DNA from: Planctomyces sp.
Lineage (GTDB): Bacteria > Planctomycetota > Planctomycetia > Planctomycetales > Planctomycetaceae
Length of the DNA stretch: 40,523 bases
Direction of reading: 5' to 3'
NCBI GenBank assembly: GCA_027483405.1
Contig: JAIXUU010000103.1
Span: 1-40,523 of the forward strand
The position numbers were made by a program, and so were the translations under genes. Every line of letters starts with the position of its first letter. Position 1 is the first letter of the stretch. The notes under the pieces were generated by a model, which saw nothing but the letters and a program-made list of their open reading frames with translations, was not told where the DNA came from and did no database searches. Below, in pieces: positions 36,051 through 40,523 of the stretch.

Positions 36051-37139
36051 ATGGCCCCAACACCCCTGCTGACTGTGAATGATCGAGGTCTGTACTGCGA
36101 GGCGGGTGATTTCTATATCGATCCATGGCGAGCTGTGCCCAAGGCGATCATTACCCATGCTCATGGAGATCATGCGCGGCGGGGAATGGGCTCTTATCTG
36201 ACGGCGAACGAAGGGCTGCATGTACTGCGTACTCGTATGGGAGAGGATGCTCTCATCGAAACAGTGGGCTATGGCACCGAGTTTTCGATGGGGCCAGTCA
36301 AAGTTTCATTGCATCCTGCCGGTCATATCCTCGGTTCGTCGCAGGTTCGAGTGGAGTACAAAGGAGAAGTGTGGGTGGTCTCGGGTGATTACAAGGTTTT
36401 CCCGGATCGAACCTGCACGCCGTTTGAACCTGTGCGTTGTCATACGTTCGTGACGGAATCGACCTTCGGCATGCCCATCTATCGCTGGCCCGATCCTGCC
36501 GTTGTCGCCAGTGAGATCAACACCTGGTGGCGCGAGAATCAGGCGGCAGGTCGTACCAGCGTGCTCCTGGGCTATGCTCTCGGGAAAGCCCAGCGGCTGA
36601 TTTCATTATTGGATCCATCGATAGGGCCCATTTATACCCATGGAGCCGTTGAGAAGCTCACTGCCGATTATCGGCAAAGTGGAATTGAGTTACCGGCCAC
36701 AGAGCAGGTGGTGGGTCATCCCAAAGGCGTCGAGTGGTCGCGTGGGATTGTCATCGCGCCACCCTCCGTGCAGGGAACGGTCTGGTTAAGAAAGTTTGGC
36801 GATGTCTCGATGGCTTTTGCTTCCGGCTGGATGACGATTCGCGGAACACGCCGACGGCAGGCCATGGATCGTGGTTTCGTCGTTTCGGATCATGTCGACT
36901 GGCCCGAATTGCTGTGGGCGATTCAGGAAACAGGTTGTGAACGGGTGCTGGCGACACATGGATCAGTGGCCATTCTTGTCCGCTGGCTGCGAGAGCAGGG
37001 TCTTCAGGCAGATGCTCTACAGACACAGTTTGCTAGTGAAGAAGACCCTGTTGTTGGGGAAGAAGACCCAGCTGAGCAGGAGCCTGTCCAGAACGCTGAG
37101 TCAAAAATTGATCTGCCAGATGAACAGGGTGCGGATTAA
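36051..37139 (+). CDS. ligase-associated-type MBL-fold DNA exonuclease
   Basis: The 362-aa protein belongs to the metallo-beta-lactamase/beta-CASP group found with bacterial ATP-dependent DNA ligases (Lig-associated exonuclease, related to Artemis/Ysh1). The metal motif HAHGDH is at 36-41. Other marks are PAGHILGSSQV, VVSGDYKVFPDRTC, the beta-CASP-like FVTESTFGMPIYRW, ASGWMTIRG and SDHVDWPELL. The C-terminal ~40 residues are an acidic tail (EEDPVVGEEDPAEQEP). In most genomes it sits beside an ATP-dependent ligase and a DEXH helicase; neither is in this window, so it is separated or works alone. The ribosome-binding site is weak, and the ATG is chosen by the family N-terminus. Confidence 0.88.
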   Translation: MAPTPLLTVNDRGLYCEAGDFYIDPWRAVPKAIITHAHGDHARRGMGSYLTANEGLHVLRTRMGEDALIETVGYGTEFSMGPVKVSLHPAGHILGSSQVRVEYKGEVWVVSGDYKVFPDRTCTPFEPVRCHTFVTESTFGMPIYRWPDPAVVASEINTWWRENQAAGRTSVLLGYALGKAQRLISLLDPSIGPIYTHGAVEKLTADYRQSGIELPATEQVVGHPKGVEWSRGIVIAPPSVQGTVWLRKFGDVSMAFASGWMTIRGTRRRQAMDRGFVVSDHVDWPELLWAIQETGCERVLATHGSVAILVRWLREQGLQADALQTQFASEEDPVVGEEDPAEQEPVQNAESKIDLPDEQGAD

Positions 37140-37607
37140 GTCGGCTCCCAGGAGACAACAGGGCGTTGTTGGTTGCGAAGACAGGTTTGCCCAGAGCTGC
37201 AAGCATGGCACACAGAAAGCAGGGCACATAGAGCGCCATCATTTCATGGAAAGCGTATAAGTTGCTGCTCGGAGTCGACTGGGTTTCTGTACAGAAGGTG
37301 CGGCTGGAGCAGCCGTTACAATGTATCTCTTGTGGAATTTACCAATTGTTCGGTCTCTGCCGGAGAGGTGACCGCTTATGAGTAAGTGCGGGCTGGTGGA
37401 TAACACACTTCTCGACTTCATCAATAGAACAAACGTACCCATTTTGCCAAACTTCCTGGGCAGCCCCTCGTTTCGGTATTCAATCCCGAGTAAGATCTTT
37501 GTGGAGCACGGGTACTCCTCGTGTGCTGAATCCTCTCAGTGTGAACACCTTATGAGGCGTTCCATTTGGGCTCTGCAAGCGGACTTCACGTGGTGAAACA
37601 GATACCT
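37140..37607. other. long spacer before the DUF116-prenyltransferase gene, with possible leader ORF
   Basis: Within these 468 bp, a hairpin CGGTC / GACCG with inner CTCT / AGAG lies near 37351-37375. GGAGAGG at 37362-37368 is followed, 9 nt on, by ATG 37378, opening a 72-codon frame to 37596 that ends just before the next gene. Its product looks like no known family, so it could be a leader peptide or chance. No other feature was seen. Confidence 0.35.
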
Positions 37608-39497
37608 ATGTCGATGACTTCTACGCCGGCATCACAAGTTATTGTTCCCGTTGAGGAGCATCCCGAAGCCGATAAGCCCAAACGCCGGAGCACGGCACAA
37701 TTCAAATTCGTTCCGGAGACGCTCGCGCATCGCGAGAAGATCCGCTCTGATGCGGTGGCTTTTGGAAAGACACTGGATCGCTCGAAGCCATTCACCCGCA
37801 ACCAACTGGAAGCGATGGCGCGGGAGATGCTTGCCAGGCATGGTGAGCCCGAGAAGTTTCTGGGCTTTGCCATGGTGATGCTGGGGAACGTCTTCTGGCG
37901 CGAACAGTTTCTGGCCATTCCTTTTGAGCGGCGGATGCTGCTGTTGCCTCACTGTTTGAAGCATGCCGAAGGATGTCCGGCCGATTACGATGAATTTGGT
38001 CTGGATTGCGAACGCTGCGGTGCCTGTTCGATTGCAGATTACAAGGTCAAAGCCGAACAGCTGGGCTACAAAGTGCTGGTGGCTGAAGGCTCGCCGATTG
38101 TGCTGAAGATTATCGTCTCCGGGCATATCGATGGCATTCTGGGAGTGGCCTGCCTGAATGTGCTGGAGAAGGCCATCGACAAGGTGCTGATTGCCGGCGT
38201 CCCTTCGTATGCGGTGCCGCTGCATTCGGGTGATTGTAAAAATACGACGCTCGACGAATCCTGGGTCTGGGAATGCCTCGATAAGTATGAGCCATTGCCC
38301 GATCATAAAACGCGCAGCTTTGTGCCCTTGATGCGGGCCTCGAACCGGGCCTTTGATGAACATTTCGAAACGCTGACTCAACCCATTCGCACGGATGGAC
38401 TCAAAGGTGATCGAGTGAAAGCAGCTGGCGGAGCTGACACTCACGATCAATTGTCACCACTGAAGTTTACTGAGACGGTGGTGCTCGACTGGCTGCAGCA
38501 TGGGGGGAAGCGGCTGCGGCCTTTTATCACCCTGGCGGCCTACGATGCCTTGACCGGTGCTGCCGGGCTGACGGCTGATCATCAGGATCAGGCCCTCGAA
38601 TACCCACCGGCTGTCAATCGTGTGGCCATGGCCATCGAAGCTTTTCATAAAGCCTCGCTGATACACGATGATATTCAGGACAACGACCAGTTCCGTTATG
38701 GCAAAGAAACTTTGCACAGGCAGTATGGTGTCGGGCCGGCCATTAATCTGGGTGATCATTTGATTGGGGCAGGTTATCGACTGGTTTCTGCCTCACGAAA
38801 AGAGCTGGGTGCTGAAGTCGCTGCCGACATTCTCGATGCGTTCTCGGCAGCTCATATGAAGCTGTGCGAAGGGCAGGGAGCTGAGTTACAATGGTCACGT
38901 TCTGGCCGACATGATCTGACTCCTGCTGAAGCGATGAAGATCTATGCGCTGAAGACCTCGCCGGCGTTTGAAGCTGCACTGTATGCCGGCATTCGCATGG
39001 CGGGGCCGGTGGATGACTACGCCGAAATGATCACACAGTTTTCGCGTCATTTAGGTGTGGCATTCCAGATTCTGAATGATCTGGGTGACTGGCTGGGTGA
39101 TGACCACAACAAGCTGGTGGCTGGTCAGGATGCTCAGTCAATGCGACCGACGCTCTTGTGGGCCATGGCTTGGGAAGCGGCGGCGCCTGCTGATCGCGAA
39201 GAGTTGCTGCGAGTGGCCAGTTCGACTTACAGCCCGCATGCGAAATTCGAAGCCTTCAAGCGGGTTTTTGAAAAGCTGGGGATCTTCACCAAAGCTCAGA
39301 CTCTGGTCGAAAAATCGCGAGCCCGGGTGGAAACTCTTGCCGACAGTGTCCATCCCGATCCGTTGCGGGAGCTGCTCTATTTCGTGATCGACACCGTCCT
39401 CTCGGAAGAGCATTTGCCCGCCGCACCGGCACCTGTGGTTGTTTCGATGGATACTGTGCGTAAACCCGTCCTCCATCAATTGCAGGTCAACGCCTGA
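37608..39497 (+). CDS. DUF116-polyprenyl synthetase fusion protein
   Basis: A 629-aa two-domain protein. The N-terminal half (~30-270) is DUF116, with [17 protein letters not shown] and a Cys-rich CERCGAC; C116, C123, C134, C137 and C140 are candidate Fe-S or zinc ligands, followed by [14 protein letters not shown]. The C-terminal half (~280-600) is an all-alpha trans-prenyltransferase with GGKRLRPF, first Asp-rich motif DDIQD (D354, D355, D358), and second motif NDLGD (N490, D491, D494), joining IPP to allylic diphosphates. Small residues A349 and S350 before the first motif suggest product longer than C15. ATG 37608 is assumed; an earlier TTG is open. The function of DUF116 is unknown; fusion suggests it acts with isoprenoid synthesis. 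Confidence 0.88.
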   Translation: MSMTSTPASQVIVPVEEHPEADKPKRRSTAQFKFVPETLAHREKIRSDAVAFGKTLDRSKPFTRNQLEAMAREMLARHGEPEKFLGFAMVMLGNVFWREQFLAIPFERRMLLLPHCLKHAEGCPADYDEFGLDCERCGACSIADYKVKAEQLGYKVLVAEGSPIVLKIIVSGHIDGILGVACLNVLEKAIDKVLIAGVPSYAVPLHSGDCKNTTLDESWVWECLDKYEPLPDHKTRSFVPLMRASNRAFDEHFETLTQPIRTDGLKGDRVKAAGGADTHDQLSPLKFTETVVLDWLQHGGKRLRPFITLAAYDALTGAAGLTADHQDQALEYPPAVNRVAMAIEAFHKASLIHDDIQDNDQFRYGKETLHRQYGVGPAINLGDHLIGAGYRLVSASRKELGAEVAADILDAFSAAHMKLCEGQGAELQWSRSGRHDLTPAEAMKIYALKTSPAFEAALYAGIRMAGPVDDYAEMITQFSRHLGVAFQILNDLGDWLGDDHNKLVAGQDAQSMRPTLLWAMAWEAAAPADREELLRVASSTYSPHAKFEAFKRVFEKLGIFTKAQTLVEKSRARVETLADSVHPDPLRELLYFVIDTVLSEEHLPAAPAPVVVSMDTVRKPVLHQLQVNA

Positions 39498-39670
39498 GAA
39501 TTGTGGTCGCTTTGTTCATGACATCCGCGAACGAGACATCCGTCCGTTTCATCAGGATCGTTGATCGATTGCCACGCCTCCACCAATCGGCCATGCTGTG
39601 GCTTTGAGATTGTCACCACCTTGATCGGGAACCTTTGTGCCGATCATTGCCCGAGAGCCGAGCGTTCTGC

Positions 39671-40523
39671 ATGAGATGGTCACCTCCACTGGCACCTGGC
39701 GTTGCCGAAGCGATTCCTTCACCTGCTCTGATTATTGATCTCGATGCAGTTCGAGAGAATCTTGATCACATGCTGGCGGTGAGTGGTGGGCCGGAACGAC
39801 TCCGACCGCACTGCAAAACTCACAAGATGCTGGAACTTTCGAAGCTGGAAGTCGCGCGGGGAATTCGTCGGCACAAAGCGGCCACGTTTGCTGAAGCCGA
39901 AATGCTGGCGCGAGCTGGTGCTACTGATGTGCTGCTGGCTTATCCATTGGTGGGGCCGAATTTGCGCCGGGCGGCGGAGTTTCGTCATCGCTTCGCAGGA
40001 ACAAAGCTGACAGTGCTGGCTGATGATGCCGGGACACTCGATGCCATGTCCGAGATGACCAGCACGGCAGGGATCACACTGGATGTGCTGCTCGATTTGA
40101 ATGTGGGGATGAACCGGACGGGGATTGATCCCCGCTTACCCGAAGCGGTTGGTCTTTATCAGAAACTGAAGGCCTTACCTGGCCTCAATGCGGCTGGCCT
40201 GCATGTTTATGATGGCCATTTGCATCAGACGAACATTGAAGAACGTGCTGCTTCCGTAAGGCAGGTCTGGGAAATGGTGCAGCAGTTTCGCGAGCGTCTG
40301 CGTGCTGTAGATATTGAAGTCGGTCAGATTGTCTGTGGAGGGACGGGGACGTTCGATTTGTGGAGCCAGGTTGACGATCCCGCGATTGAACTGAGCCCCG
40401 GGACATGTGTGCTGCACGATTGGGGGTATGCACTCAAGTTTCCAGAGATGAATTATCGAGCCGCAGCCTTTGTTCTCAGTCGAATTATTAGTCGGCCAAC
40501 GAATGATCGCTTGACGCTCGATC
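39671..40523 (+). CDS. D-threonine aldolase/D-serine dehydratase-like PLP enzyme (3' partial)
   Basis: A frame from ATG 39671 stays open to the end of the window (284 codons seen). It is the alanine-racemase-like fold-III PLP family: PSPALIIDLDAVRENL, then RPHCKTHK with the PLP lysine at K49, followed by AATFAEAEMLARAGATDVLL and LDVLLDLNVGMNRTGI. Later come GLHVYDGHLHQT and VCGGTGTFDLW, the phosphate-binding region. Family members cleave D-threonine to glycine and acetaldehyde or dehydrate D-3-hydroxy amino acids using PLP and a divalent metal. The metal ligands lie in the missing C-terminus. Upstream, 173 bp separate it from the prenyltransferase gene; the ribosome-binding site is weak. Confidence 0.88.
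   Translation, partial: MRWSPPLAPGVAEAIPSPALIIDLDAVRENLDHMLAVSGGPERLRPHCKTHKMLELSKLEVARGIRRHKAATFAEAEMLARAGATDVLLAYPLVGPNLRRAAEFRHRFAGTKLTVLADDAGTLDAMSEMTSTAGITLDVLLDLNVGMNRTGIDPRLPEAVGLYQKLKALPGLNAAGLHVYDGHLHQTNIEERAASVRQVWEMVQQFRERLRAVDIEVGQIVCGGTGTFDLWSQVDDPAIELSPGTCVLHDWGYALKFPEMNYRAAAFVLSRIISRPTNDRLTLD

Overview
The window looks like a chromosomal segment of a planctomycete, probably a Planctopirus/Gimesia-type member of the Planctomycetales. This is an inference from gene content: three secreted PQQ-like beta-propeller proteins, a secreted DUF1080 (3-keto-disaccharide hydrolase) protein, a DUF1559 pilin-like protein with the usual GFTLIE helix and H-x9-DG tail, a DUF116-polyprenyl synthetase fusion, duplicated groEL genes and many short mixed-strand transcription units. 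Base composition is moderately GC-rich, except for an AT-richer patch at about 25.5-27.4 kb. No rRNA, tRNA, CRISPR array, insertion sequence or prophage was found.

Layout. 1-7.5 kb: two large PQQ-like propeller genes (the first cut by the window edge), an iron-dependent alcohol dehydrogenase overlapping a third propeller gene, and a DUF1080 protein, closed by a two-tier terminator. 7.6-11.3 kb: mannose-1-phosphate guanylyltransferase (minus) divergent from an orphan NtrC-type response regulator, then a YbgC-type thioesterase (minus). 11.5-18.7 kb: DUF1559 protein, small lipoprotein, MOT1-type sulfate/molybdate transporter translationally coupled to a secreted alpha/beta hydrolase, a second secreted hydrolase, a small polytopic membrane protein, and a Tat-exported TIM-barrel isomerase-like protein (minus).

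19.0-25.4 kb is a protein-folding cluster: groEL1 (GGM tail), groES, groEL2 (no GGM tail), dnaJ, grpE and an FmdB-type zinc ribbon, closed by a perfect 14-bp terminator. dnaK is absent. Strong hairpins follow groES and groEL2. 25.5-27.4 kb is the AT-richer islet with a solitary PD-(D/E)xK nuclease-like protein (HsdR N-terminal family) and a DUF6714-like protein, flanked by palindromes. 27.9-33.0 kb: an unrecognised 830-aa secreted protein (minus) divergent from a 778-aa lipoprotein with a thioredoxin-like CPPC domain.

33.2-40.5 kb: secreted cyanophycinase-like peptidase convergent and overlapping with hypoxanthine phosphoribosyltransferase; a DUF202 membrane gene interrupted by an in-frame TGA; a ligase-associated-type MBL exonuclease without its usual partners; the DUF116-polyprenyl synthetase fusion; and a D-threonine aldolase-like PLP enzyme running off the end.

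The observations most worth following are the in-frame TGA in the DUF202 gene, the DUF116-prenyltransferase fusion, the groEL-groES-groEL order with structured spacers, and the AT-rich nuclease islet. I did not find a clear multi-gene new system; these are candidates.
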